Counted from the first letter of the stretch, positions 17,051 to 24,707 are shown. The stretch is DNA of 64,000 bases from Bacillus sp. FJAT-45037 (GCF_002797325.1 NZ_KZ454938.1:2864267-2928266), one strand, 5' to 3'. Numbers and translations: made by a program. The notes: generated by a model from the sequence alone, not told the origin.

Positions 17051-17800
17051 ATGAATGAAGCTGCTAAAACACTTGATGGTTGGTATTGTCTACATGATTT
17101 CCGTACAATCAACTGGCCAGCATGGAAAACATTATCTTCTGAAGAACGCCAACAAATCGTCAATGAATTTATGACGATGCTAGAAAAATGGGGTGTAGCT
17201 GAAAAAGCGGGCAACGGAAGCCATGCAGTCTACACAGTCGTTGGCCAAAAAGCAGACATGATGTTCATGTTACTTCGCCCAACGATGGAAGAAATAAACG
17301 AGATTGAAAATGCCTTCAATAAAACACGTTTTGCTGAGTTTACCATTCCAACTTACTCTTATGTCTCGGTTGTCGAGCTTAGTAACTACATGGCTGGTGA
17401 GAGCGACGAAGATCCATACGAAAACCCTCATGTACGTGCTCGCCTGTATCCAGAGCTTCCTAAAGCAAAGCATATTTGCTTCTATCCAATGGACAAGCGT
17501 CGGGAAGGCGATGATAACTGGTACATGGCATCAATGGAAGACCGTCGTGCGATGATGCGTAGCCACGGAATGATCGGTCGCAGTTATGCAGGAAAAGTTA
17601 AGCAAGTCATTACAGGATCGGTTGGTTTTGATGATTGGGAATGGGGCGTCACATTATTTGCTGATGACGTTCTTCAATTTAAAAAACTCGTCTATGAAAT
17701 GCGTTTTGATGAAGTGTCTGCACGTTTCGGAGAATTCGGTTCATTCTATGTCGGAAACATTCTGACACAAGAAAACCTACCGGGCTTTTTCCACGTTTAA
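17051..17800 (+). CDS. hemQ: Coproheme decarboxylase (HemQ/ChdC)
   Basis: Final enzyme of the coproporphyrin-dependent haem pathway of Gram-positive bacteria: it oxidatively decarboxylates coproheme III to haem b. The protein is 249 residues and of the chlorite dismutase-like fold. [17 protein letters not shown] carries the catalytic tyrosine, and [25 protein letters not shown] carries the proximal haem histidine and the phosphate/propionate-binding region. It corresponds to B. subtilis ywfI, which also lies near pta. AAAGGAG precedes ATG 17051. Confidence 0.95.
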   Translation: MNEAAKTLDGWYCLHDFRTINWPAWKTLSSEERQQIVNEFMTMLEKWGVAEKAGNGSHAVYTVVGQKADMMFMLLRPTMEEINEIENAFNKTRFAEFTIPTYSYVSVVELSNYMAGESDEDPYENPHVRARLYPELPKAKHICFYPMDKRREGDDNWYMASMEDRRAMMRSHGMIGRSYAGKVKQVITGSVGFDDWEWGVTLFADDVLQFKKLVYEMRFDEVSARFGEFGSFYVGNILTQENLPGFFHV

Positions 17801-17809
17801 AAATTTGAT

Positions 17810-17849
17810 AAGACTGACTTTGAGATTCACTCAAAGTCAGTCTTTTTTT
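17810..17849 (+). terminator. Terminator of hemQ
   Basis: Perfect 14-bp stem AAGACTGACTTTGA / TCAAAGTCAGTCTT with a 7-nt loop and a seven-T tract. Confidence 0.93.
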
Positions 17850-17895
17850 ACTTATATCTAACAATTTACATGATTAATAATATCAGTTCTAATGA

Positions 17896-18180
17896 TACAA
17901 AGTTCCATCCCCATTACTTAAAAGTAACCGCTCTTTTATTCAACATCCTTTAACCAAACCGAATAAAGCGGCGATCAGTAACTTAGGTCATAACATCACC
18001 TACAAAATCATTGCCGAGGGATTTGAAAAAGTTGAGCAAGCGGAATTCCTTAAAAGTATCAACTCACATATTGGACAAAGGTTCCTCTTCCATCGTTCTC
18101 TGACTTCCGCGGAAGCCAGCTTGTTTATGTTTCTTCTCGAAGTGGCAGGACAGCACGGTATGGAACAGGTGAACCAATGA
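17896..18180 (+). pseudogene. Remnant of an EAL-domain (cyclic-di-GMP phosphodiesterase) gene
   Basis: An open frame without a start codon encodes the C-terminal third of an EAL domain: LLKSNRSFIQ matches the conserved LKIDRSFI block and KIIAEGFEKVEQAEFLKSI matches the AEGVETEEQ block, followed by HIGQRFLFHRSL (normally QGYLFSKPL). The frame is preceded by TGA at 17893-17895, and the upstream EAL motif and any GGDEF or PAS part are missing. The key Asp of KIDRSFI is Asn and the QGY motif is QRF, so the fragment is both truncated and degenerate. Its 3' end overlaps the end of the convergent Lrp gene by 56 bp. Confidence 0.8.
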
Positions 18181-18571
18181 CTGTTGACGTATTAATATTT
18201 CCAAACGGGATCAGAGAATCAATTAAGATCCTCATGCTATTCATCGAGGGAACGGCCGCCTTTAAAAAATAACTCACTTCCCCTGTCACCCTATGACATT
18301 CAATGATTTTCTCTTCTTTTTTGACCAACTCTTCAAATTCTTGCAAAGGCACCTTTAAGCCACTAACTAAAATGATCAGTAAGATCTCACGTCCGACGGC
18401 TGGTAATGAAATTCTAGCTGTGTACTCCTCGATCACTCCTTTTTCATGCAACCTCTGCAGTCTCTCTGACACACTAGGCCGACTTAACGCTAATTCCTTG
18501 GAAAGCTCACTAATAGTTGTCCGTGAATTTTCTTGGATCAATTCTAATAATCTGCTATCTATTCGGTCCAT
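18125..18571 (-). CDS. Lrp/AsnC-family transcriptional regulator
   Basis: A 148-residue DNA-binding regulator. The N-terminal winged helix (MDRIDSRLLELIQENSRTT, then ISELSKELALSRPSVSERL) and the C-terminal RAM/ligand domain (HRVTGEVSYFLKAAVPS) are complete. Members sense amino acids and often control the divergent neighbour, here the YitT-like gene 168 bp away. The start is ATG 18571, with AAAGGTG 7 nt upstream; ATG 18589 has no ribosome site. Its last 56 bp overlap the EAL remnant on the other strand. Confidence 0.88.
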   Translation of the reverse strand: MDRIDSRLLELIQENSRTTISELSKELALSRPSVSERLQRLHEKGVIEEYTARISLPAVGREILLIILVSGLKVPLQEFEELVKKEEKIIECHRVTGEVSYFLKAAVPSMNSMRILIDSLIPFGNINTSTVIGSPVPYRAVLPLREET

Positions 18572-18739
18572 ACGCTCACACCTTTTCATTTTGATTTAAA
18601 AATGGATAAAAACCCTTCACTTCGAATGAGAAATCAATATTTTTCATTCATTATACTATGCAAAAAGACCTAAATACAGATTAAAATTATAGTTAGTATA
18701 CTGTGCGGTCTTTTAAATTTTTGTGAGGGTGTGAAGCGT

Positions 18740-19372
18740 ATGAAAAAATGGTCGATGATCTTTCTAGCAATTGTCATCACAAGCTTTGGTGTGATTCTTT
18801 TAAAACATGCCAATATTGTTACGGGCGGAACTGCTGGACTTTCACTAAGTGTTGCGTATCTCTTTAGTCTTCCTTTTGGTTTAACATTCTTCTTAATTAA
18901 TATTCCATTTTATATATTTTCTATGGTACGAATGGGTTGGAATTTCACATTTACAACGATTATTTCTGTTAGCTTGTTGTCTCTTGTTACAGGGATTGAT
19001 TATTTCCTTCCCGCATTCTCTATACCAATCTGGATTGGTGCGATCGTCGGTGGACTCGTAATTGGAATTGGGCTTTCACTTCTCTTTATGAACGGATCTT
19101 CTTTAGGGGGAGCCAACATCCTTGCTCTGTTCTTGCAAAAGCGCTGGAATTTCGACCCCGGTAAGACAACATTCGTCTTCGATTTCGCTGTCGTGATGAC
19201 TAGCTTTTACACAGTCGGACTTGTTCGGGGCCTCGCCTCCATTGTCTCAATTGCTGTGACTGCTCGAGTCATCAGCTACTTCAAAGGTGAAATAGCCAAA
19301 CGGAGTCAACAAACGACAAAGAAAAACGTTCTACAATCACAGCCGAAACATCGTGTACCATTAGCTGAGTAA
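18740..19372 (+). CDS. YitT-family integral membrane protein
   Basis: A 210-residue protein with about five to six membrane segments. NIVTGGTAGLSLSVAYLF and GSSLGGANILALFLQKRWNFDPGKTTFVFDF are the two glycine-rich repeats of the YitT (DUF161) family. It ends after the membrane part and lacks the cytoplasmic DUF2179 domain of longer YitT proteins. The start is ATG 18740, 8 nt after GAGGGTG; the GTG at 18731 lies too close. Transport substrate unknown. The divergent Lrp regulator suggests amino-acid-linked control (inference). The left arm of the inverted-repeat cassette begins 13 bp after its stop. Confidence 0.82.
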   Translation: MKKWSMIFLAIVITSFGVILLKHANIVTGGTAGLSLSVAYLFSLPFGLTFFLINIPFYIFSMVRMGWNFTFTTIISVSLLSLVTGIDYFLPAFSIPIWIGAIVGGLVIGIGLSLLFMNGSSLGGANILALFLQKRWNFDPGKTTFVFDFAVVMTSFYTVGLVRGLASIVSIAVTARVISYFKGEIAKRSQQTTKKNVLQSQPKHRVPLAE

Positions 19373-19500
19373 AATAAAGTACGAGAAAACACATCGAATG
19401 CACATTTAACGGGTTTACTTGTGAGGTGCAAAAAGGAAAAATACAGATAAAATCACATGTTAAAGCACACAACTTTCACAACCCAAATCACAGTGAAAAA

Positions 19501-19529
19501 GGCACGAAGAATTTGTTCTTCGTGCCTTT
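19501..19529. terminator. Terminator downstream of the lipoprotein gene
   Basis: Perfect stem GGCACGAAGAA / TTCTTCGTGCC with a 4-nt loop, A5 before and T3 after, so usable from both strands. It lies about 50 bp past the lipoprotein stop. Confidence 0.8.
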
Positions 19530-19577
19530 AACAATCATATTTGCTTGTTGAAATAACGCATCCGTTAGCACAATAAA

Positions 19578-20003
19578 CTACGATTCTTCAGAAAAGATAT
19601 CAGGCAAGTCATCTATAAACGCTATTAGTTCATTTGCATCGTTTGTCTTTAATACAACCCCTTCATTATCTAAAATAACAAATGTCGGGAACTCATTTAT
19701 TCCCAAAACTTCAACATAATCATCAAACTTACTGGAATCAGGGAAGAGATATGAATATAAATGTAACTTTCCTACTGGAACATTAAATGAAAAGTAAGTT
19801 TCAAATTCTCTTCTAAGGTCCTCATTTGTTTCTGTTTCTTCCCAGTTTTCAGAAGGTAATGCACTCCAAAAAGAATATAGATGATAGTGATTTTCTTCAT
19901 CAGGTTTCATTTGACCCATGAGTCTAATTTCTTTTCCTCTTTCAAAATTAGCGCAACCTGTAATCAAAGATAAACAAAGAATAAGCAATATAAGGTTTTT
20001 CAA
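19578..20003 (-). CDS. Thioredoxin-fold-like lipoprotein
   Basis: A 141-residue predicted lipoprotein: signal peptide with lipobox LITGC, Cys17. The mature part, with VEVLGINEFPTFVILDNEGVVLKTND, resembles the cis-Pro strand and following strands of thioredoxin folds (FPTFVILD), but there is no CXXC, so a redox role is unlikely. The start is TTG at 20003, with GAGAGGTGG 7 nt upstream. It is the only gene inside the inverted-repeat cassette. The thioredoxin-like reading is tentative; the lipoprotein nature is well supported. Confidence 0.7.
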   Translation of the reverse strand: MKNLILLILCLSLITGCANFERGKEIRLMGQMKPDEENHYHLYSFWSALPSENWEETETNEDLRREFETYFSFNVPVGKLHLYSYLFPDSSKFDDYVEVLGINEFPTFVILDNEGVVLKTNDANELIAFIDDLPDIFSEES

Positions 20004-20267
20004 TAAATATCCACCTCTCTTATTTCTTTAACAATATAAAACAATCTACTTAAACTCTTCTGCTCGTTACTTTAAGTGCATTAATTCGCAAAGTCTGTTT
20101 ATTCCTTTCATTTATTTTAACACAAATATCCAATTTCTTCTTTTTTACAATGACATTCACATGATAAATCGCAGCGAAATCACAAGAAGGAAATATTTAT
20201 TTCCACCTGTGTGAATGACTTTGTGATTTCATGTCTATTTAGTGATAAAACATTGATATATCAACAA

Positions 20268-20311
20268 AAAACACAAGTGATTTCATAGTAGAAATCACTT
20301 GTGTTTTTGCT
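20268..20311. terminator. Strong hairpin at the right side of the cassette
   Basis: Perfect 17-bp stem AAAACACAAGTGATTTC / GAAATCACTTGTGTTTT with a 6-nt loop, A-rich before and T-rich after. It can stop transcription in either direction and insulates the lipoprotein gene from cwlJ. Confidence 0.8.
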
Positions 20312-20402
20312 TGTGAATGGCTTGTTTGCACCTCTGAAGTAAACCCGTTAATGCACATTCGATGTGTTTTTTATTGAGCACTTCCTCTTTTTCTATCAAT
20401 TT

Positions 20403-20432
20403 GGAATAAGCCGTCTCCCCCTTTCATATAGT
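20403..20432 (+). promoter_or_regulatory. Candidate sigma-E-type promoter of cwlJ
   Basis: GGAATA (20403-20408), 16 nt, then CATATAGT (20425-20432). This is near the sigma-E pattern (ATA at -35, CATACANT at -10, one mismatch). cwlJ is a mother-cell gene in B. subtilis. The implied leader is ~120 nt. Confidence 0.35.
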
Positions 20433-20557
20433 CAAGTAACAGTTATGCTTTCGCCAACCTTACTGCCCTTTATAACTTGAGGCGTGGCAAAACGCTCCTC
20501 GAAGTGGGAACCTCACAACAAGATGGCATACATCAACTTTGAATGGAGGTGGGAAAA

Positions 20558-20989
20558 ATCGCAGTCATTAAAACGAACTCAAATGATATCGACATCCTTG
20601 CTCGACTAATGCGCGCCGAAGCTGAAGGCGAAGGTGAACAAGGAATGATGATGGCTGGAAATGTCATGGTGAACCGCGTACGCGTAGGGTGTCTAGATTT
20701 CAGTAACGTCACATCTGTTCCACAAATGGCCTTTCAGTCACCAGGCGGATTTGAAGCGGTCCAAAAAAGCTACTTTTATCAACATTCAAGAGAACGAGAC
20801 AAACGATTAGCACGACGAGCCGTCAACGGAGAACGCGCGTACCCAGCTGAATTTGCACTATGGTTCTTCAGACCAGACGGACCATGCCCGGCACAATGGT
20901 GGGGCCAATGGAATTCCGGCCGCTACAAAGCACACTGCTTTTACACACCACTAGCATCCGAATGCGAAGAAGTCTACAACACATATTAG
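20558..20989 (+). CDS. cwlJ: Spore cortex-lytic hydrolase CwlJ, apparent ATC start
   Basis: Cortex hydrolase of the SleB/CwlJ catalytic family needed for calcium-dipicolinate germination; it is held in the spore coat by GerQ. ARLMRAEAEGEGEQGMMMAGNVMVNRVR carries the catalytic glutamate region, and ARRAVNGERAYPAEFALWFFRPDGPCPAQWW and HCFYTPLASECEEVYNTY follow CwlJ end to end. B. subtilis CwlJ begins Met-Ala-Val-Val; here the aligned codons are ATC GCA GTC ATT, with GGAGGTG 6 nt upstream. An in-frame ATG at 20543 overlaps that Shine-Dalgarno and has none of its own. gerQ follows after repeat element C. Confidence 0.88.
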   Translation: MAVIKTNSNDIDILARLMRAEAEGEGEQGMMMAGNVMVNRVRVGCLDFSNVTSVPQMAFQSPGGFEAVQKSYFYQHSRERDKRLARRAVNGERAYPAEFALWFFRPDGPCPAQWWGQWNSGRYKAHCFYTPLASECEEVYNTY

Positions 20990-21176
20990 ACAAAAAAAGC
21001 GGAAGGGCTCGTTTAGTGGCGTATGAAATGGAGGGCGGTTACTTTTTTTCCATTTTATTGCTGCATTTGCGCGGAAAGCCCATAGATTTGCGCGAAAATG
21101 GCTCAACCTTGCGCGAAAAAGCAACCATTTCGCTCGAAAGCGTCCATACTTTGCGCGCATCCGCTTCAGAAACTTT
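20990..21176 (+). repeat. Intergenic repeat element C (five 21-bp-spaced cores) between cwlJ and gerQ
   Basis: In cwlJ sense it begins ACAAAAAAAGCGGAAGGGCT directly after the stop codon and ends in an array. Read on the minus strand, cores CGCGCAAA, CGAGCGAAA, CGCGCAAGG, CGCGCAAAT and CGCGCAAAT are each exactly 21 bp apart with unrelated sequence between. The tail GCAGCAATAAAATGG ... GAGCCCTTCCGCTTTT is collinear with element B. A minus-strand frame of 81 codons runs through it as FRAxxxx heptads ending FRANAAIKWKK, but no ribosome site supports it. Confidence 0.85.
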
Positions 21177-21257
21177 ATGAATAGACGAAAATACAACGTA
21201 CATCAGTAAGAATATGGAAAAATAACATAATTAGACTAGAAAAAGGGGCGATGAATA

Positions 21258-21770
21258 GTGCATCAAAATTGGAATCAGCAATTCCCACAGCAACAGGATG
21301 ATAAAAATCAGGCGATGGGTACACAACAAGCTTATAACCAACCAATGCAAGGAGCACAAATGCAACAACAGCCAGCTCAACAAGGCCAACAAGGTCAAGG
21401 TCAGTTTTTCTCTGCACAAAACTATCAAATTCCCGGGTTTATTCAACAACAGCAAATGGGCGGCGGCATGCTACCAATCGAGCAATCATTTATTGAAAAC
21501 ATCCTTCGTTTAAACCGCGGAAAGATTGGTACGTTTTACATGACCTTTGAAAATAATGAAGAGTGGAACGCTAAGATCTTCATAGGTAGAGTGGAGGAAG
21601 CTGGTCGTGACCATATCGTCATTAGTGATCCGGAAACAGGCATGTATTACCTGCTCTTAATGGTCAATCTAGATTATGTAACCTTTGATGAGCCGATTGA
21701 ATATGAATATCCATTTAACGGATTGCAAGTAGGGCAAGGAGCACCACTTGCTCAATATTCCCCGCGTTGA
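21258..21770 (+). CDS. gerQ: Spore coat protein GerQ
   Basis: Inner-coat protein required for CwlJ localisation and germination by calcium-dipicolinate; in B. subtilis it is cross-linked by transglutaminase Tgl. The N-terminal ~75 residues are low-complexity and Gln-rich (QQDDKNQ, MQQQPAQQGQQGQGQ), the expected cross-linking donor region. The C-terminal domain MLPIEQSFIENILRLNRGK to YEYPFNGLQVGQ is the conserved GerQ fold. Length is 170 residues. The start is GTG at 21258, with GGGG 9 nt upstream. Order cwlJ-gerQ is conserved, though a repeat element separates them here. Confidence 0.93.
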   Translation: MHQNWNQQFPQQQDDKNQAMGTQQAYNQPMQGAQMQQQPAQQGQQGQGQFFSAQNYQIPGFIQQQQMGGGMLPIEQSFIENILRLNRGKIGTFYMTFENNEEWNAKIFIGRVEEAGRDHIVISDPETGMYYLLLMVNLDYVTFDEPIEYEYPFNGLQVGQGAPLAQYSPR

Positions 21771-21780
21771 TGATGAAAAT

Positions 21781-21816
21781 AAGCGCCTCTGCGTTCATAG
21801 CAGCGGCGCTTTTCGT
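21781..21816 (+). terminator. Terminator of gerQ
   Basis: AAGCGCCTCTGC / GCAGCGGCGCTT with a 7-nt loop and one bulge, then TTCGTCTTTT. It separates gerQ from convergent ywdK. Confidence 0.75.
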
Positions 21817-21819
21817 CTT

Positions 21820-22194
21820 TTATAACCCTCGTACAACTGCTAAGCCTACAAGTACCCAACCGATAATAAATGCCAAACCACCAAGAGGAGTGATCGCCCC
21901 AAGCTTGGTTACGCCTGTTAAGGCCATCGCGTAAAGACTTCCAGAGAATAGAATAATACCGATTAAAAAGCTCCATCCAGCTCCATTTAATAGACTAGAA
22001 TTCGTTAATTTTAAGGCAATAACTCCTACAAATAAGAGCCCAATTCCGTGAATCATATGATATTGAACACCAGTTTGGAAATTCTTCATCATTCGCTCAG
22101 ATAATCTTGGTTCAAGTCCGTGTGCGCCAAATGCTCCAATTGCTACAGATAGTCCCATCACAATGCTTCCGAGTAAAATAAATAATTTAGCCAT
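21820..22194 (-). CDS. ywdK: DUF423 membrane protein YwdK
   Basis: A 124-residue protein with four predicted membrane segments. The N-terminal GAFGAHGL motif defines the DUF423 family; function unknown. The start is ATG 22194, with GAGGCG 6 nt upstream; a TTG at 22212 opens the longer frame but has no ribosome site. It lies next to gerQ as in B. subtilis (ywdL-ywdK). Confidence 0.88.
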   Translation of the reverse strand: MAKLFILLGSIVMGLSVAIGAFGAHGLEPRLSERMMKNFQTGVQYHMIHGIGLLFVGVIALKLTNSSLLNGAGWSFLIGIILFSGSLYAMALTGVTKLGAITPLGGLAFIIGWVLVGLAVVRGL

Positions 22195-22320
22195 TATTCT
22201 CGCCTCTTCCAATTATCATTTTCATGCTATGTATAATTCATTTTAGAATAGCATAATGACCCACTTTAAACAAAAAAAGAAAGAGACCCCTACCTCAAGG
22301 TCGATAGGAGCAATCTTCAT

Positions 22321-23277
22321 TTATCTATTTTTTATCAACTCTGAACGTTCCGATTCAGAACCATCTCTATCAACAGAAGTAACATAAAGCTCTGTGAATT
22401 GGTCCATTTCAAGAAGGTAGCTCTTTCTTTCATGAGCTGAAATACTTGCGACATGATCGAATGTTTCACCATTTTCACTTTGATACACACGATACCCAAC
22501 CACAGCTTGATCTCGCACAGCATGCCATGAGAGCAGGAGTCCGTTGAGTGCTACATTTGATGGAGCAGGAGGCGGTTCAGGTATGGTTTCATCCTCTTTC
22601 AACTCTGTAAATACGACTAACCTTTCCTCATGCGTTCCGACTGAGCGATTAAAGGTCCCTGTACATGTAATTAAATTCAGGTTCCTTGTATCACTCCGGC
22701 CAAAAATCTCTGCAATCGGCGCCGAATCATAGGGATAACTTTCTTTACCTGTCACTACAAATGTATACGTCTCATCGCTATCACTTGAAACAATTACTTC
22801 ATCGCCTTCTTCTAACTCATCTAGACGAAAGAAAATGGCTGGGCCTGTACGGCTGTCAACATGGCCTGCCATCACGGCATTCCCTACGTTCCCTGGTTTC
22901 GTGCCTGGCTCAAACCATCCAACTTGATCAATCTCTTCAGGAACACCCATTTCACCATTGTCTAGCACACCTACCTCTTCTGTCCTCGCATCAACTTCAA
23001 TTGATGGGATTTGAATTCGACTAGGCTGGATCCCTTGTATCTCCACTTCTGCTTTCTCTTGTTCAAATTGATCAAAATCTAACACGGTAAACTCTCCATC
23101 TAATACACGATCGAGCGGTTCTTCTATCACCATTTCATCAATTTCCTGTGCTTGAATTTGGTTTTGTGGCTCGATCGATGTCGTAGCATTACTCGTATTG
23201 CTCCACCAATATAGTTGATAAAGAGCGAGCATCATACAACCGAATCCTACTATCAACATGGCCCTTTGCTTGAGCAT
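22321..23277 (-). CDS. Class F-type sortase with C-terminal fibronectin III-like domain
   Basis: Membrane-anchored cysteine transpeptidase that attaches surface proteins to the cell wall. One N-terminal membrane segment (AMLIVGFGCMMLALYQLYWW) is followed by a linker and the sortase barrel with MAGHVDSRTGPAIFF (catalytic His), LNLITCTGTF (catalytic Cys) and EERLVVF (catalytic Arg). Residues ~235-318 (PPAPSNVALNGLLLSWHAV to TSVDRDGSES) read as a fibronectin III-like domain, an unusual addition. ATG 23277 has GGAGG 8 nt upstream. The gene for an MPKTG-bearing surface protein lies directly upstream, and the two are most likely enzyme and substrate. Confidence 0.87.
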   Translation of the reverse strand: MLKQRAMLIVGFGCMMLALYQLYWWSNTSNATTSIEPQNQIQAQEIDEMVIEEPLDRVLDGEFTVLDFDQFEQEKAEVEIQGIQPSRIQIPSIEVDARTEEVGVLDNGEMGVPEEIDQVGWFEPGTKPGNVGNAVMAGHVDSRTGPAIFFRLDELEEGDEVIVSSDSDETYTFVVTGKESYPYDSAPIAEIFGRSDTRNLNLITCTGTFNRSVGTHEERLVVFTELKEDETIPEPPPAPSNVALNGLLLSWHAVRDQAVVGYRVYQSENGETFDHVASISAHERKSYLLEMDQFTELYVTSVDRDGSESERSELIKNR

Positions 23278-23313
23278 TATCACCGCCTCCCTTTCTAAAT
23301 TGATAGGGAAAAA

Positions 23314-23337
23314 AAGAGTAGAACCACCCTACTCTTC
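23314..23337 (-). terminator. Hairpin between the surface-protein gene and the sortase gene
   Basis: AAGAGTAG / CTACTCTT with a 7-nt loop, followed on the minus strand by TTTTTTCCC. It lies 20-45 bp after the surface-protein stop, so it should reduce read-through into the sortase gene and give more substrate than enzyme. Confidence 0.7.
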
Positions 23338-23357
23338 TTCCTCACCCTAAGCTATAA

Positions 23358-24707
23358 TTATTCGTTTGTTGCAACCTTGCGGCGGATCATAAACACGGAT
23401 GTTAACAATAGAAGTGCTCCGAATAATGCGTAGCTTGCAGCAGAAAGTCCACTCTGCTCACTTGCTCCGCCCATTCCTGTTTTTGGCATCTTCTCTGGCA
23501 TCATTTCAGCGTGGAATTGATCCGGCATTTGGTTAACAATGGCTCCACCTAACGCTTCGCCTACACCAAACATAAACGCAAAGCCTTCACGGAATGTTTC
23601 GTATGATGCATTGAAGTCACCAGCCACATACTCATCAAATGTTTTTACTACTAGGTCTTCATGGGCACTGATTGCTGCTACAGCGTCAGCTTCAGGTAAA
23701 TTCCCTTCTGTTGCCACACTTAAAAATGCTCCAAAGCTCTCTGCAAAATCGTAGAGTTGGGCACGTGCTGTATAAGCTGCATCTTCATCATTTGCTAGTG
23801 TTGCACTTACAAGATTGGCTTGTGCATCAATGTGATCTGCTTGCCATACTTGTTCAAATTGCGCAGCACCTTCATCTCCGTAGATAGAAGCCATTGCTGC
23901 TTTAAAATCTGCAGTGTTCATATCTTCAGCCCAGCTAACAAAATCATAATCAGGAGCTTGATCATATCCTTTTTGCATTCCGATCGCTGCTAAAGCAAAG
24001 TGTTCTGAAGCTAACATATTTAATATAGAGCGTAATTCAGAAGCAGGAGCATCAACGGTTGAGCCATCAAACATTTCAGGCATTTGAGCGACGATTGCAC
24101 CAGATAATGCTTTACTGATGTCGTACATATGAGCATACCCTTCACGGAATGTTTGGTACGCATTTTCGTACTCCCCAGCTACATAGTAATCAAATGTATT
24201 TAATACTTGAGCTTCATGAAGACGAATCGCATCTTCTGCTGCTTCTTGAGGAAGATTTCCTTCTGTCGCAGCACCAAGGAATGTTGAGAATTCAACGACA
24301 AATTCTTCTACTTCTTCCTCTGCTGCTGCCCGTGCTTCCATATCTTGATCTTTTGTTGCTTGAACAATATCATCAGTGTAATCATTATGTCCTCTAAAAA
24401 TTCTCTCAAACTCTGCTGCTCCGTCTTCCCCATAGATTGATGCAATGGCAGGTGTCATGTCTTGTGCATTTTGATCAAGTGCAGCTTCTGCTGCCTCCCA
24501 ATCGTCTGCTTCATCATATGCCTTTGTCATCGCAGTCACAGCCAAAGCAAAGTGCTCGGATAGTAAGTAATCTAAGTCAGCTCTCAAATCTGATGCCGGA
24601 GTCGAGATCATTGGTTGGTGATCATGGGCCTGTGCAAAAGTAGGTACGACTAGTGACAAGCTAAGGACTGGGATTAATAGTTTCTTCATCTTCTTTTTAA
24701 AACTCAT
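23358..24707 (-). CDS. MPKTG-anchored surface protein with a duplicated helical domain
   Basis: A 449-residue secreted cell-wall protein. A signal peptide (MSFKKKMKKLLIPVLSLSLV... cleaved near FAQA-HD) is followed by two tandem domains of ~175 residues, starting PASDLRADLDYLLSEHFALA and PASELRSILNMLASEHFALA. Each is predicted all-helical and shares SEHFALA, AxASIYG, H(N/I)D, ATEGNLP, a central HE and a closing FREGxAxM block. The C-terminus has MPKTG, a hydrophobic segment and RRK, a sortase signal. Conserved histidines hint at metal or haem binding (inference). ATG 24707 has GGGAGTG upstream; the sortase gene follows 80 bp downstream. Confidence 0.82.
   Translation of the reverse strand: MSFKKKMKKLLIPVLSLSLVVPTFAQAHDHQPMISTPASDLRADLDYLLSEHFALAVTAMTKAYDEADDWEAAEAALDQNAQDMTPAIASIYGEDGAAEFERIFRGHNDYTDDIVQATKDQDMEARAAAEEEVEEFVVEFSTFLGAATEGNLPQEAAEDAIRLHEAQVLNTFDYYVAGEYENAYQTFREGYAHMYDISKALSGAIVAQMPEMFDGSTVDAPASELRSILNMLASEHFALAAIGMQKGYDQAPDYDFVSWAEDMNTADFKAAMASIYGDEGAAQFEQVWQADHIDAQANLVSATLANDEDAAYTARAQLYDFAESFGAFLSVATEGNLPEADAVAAISAHEDLVVKTFDEYVAGDFNASYETFREGFAFMFGVGEALGGAIVNQMPDQFHAEMMPEKMPKTGMGGASEQSGLSAASYALFGALLLLTSVFMIRRKVATNE

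Larger units (their letters stand above)
19386..20372. mobile_element. Cassette bounded by ~47-bp inverted repeats carrying one lipoprotein gene
   Basis: Left arm 19386-19432 starts AAAACACATCGAATG and continues through AACGGGTTTACTT to GAGGTGCAAA. The right arm, 20325-20372, is its reverse complement with one indel and a few substitutions. Between the arms are a terminator (19501-19529), a lipoprotein gene on the minus strand (19578-20003), a palindrome-rich stretch and a second terminator (20268-20311). No transposase is present and no convincing target-site duplication was found. The layout resembles a mobile insertion cassette (non-autonomous transposon with passenger gene); mobility is inference. 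Confidence 0.6.

Noticed and set aside
19386-20372. A complete insertion sequence
   Set aside because: There are long inverted ends but no transposase reading frame or fragment between them; only a lipoprotein gene is present.
20951-21196. 81-codon minus-strand frame through repeat element C as a gene
   Set aside because: No ribosome site; the frame is produced by the 21-bp periodic repeat, overlaps the end of cwlJ, and is not kept in frame in element B.
23672-24397. Leucine/glutamine-rich plus-strand frames opposite the surface-protein gene
   Set aside because: They are antisense readings of the Ala/Glu-rich repeats and have no ribosome sites.
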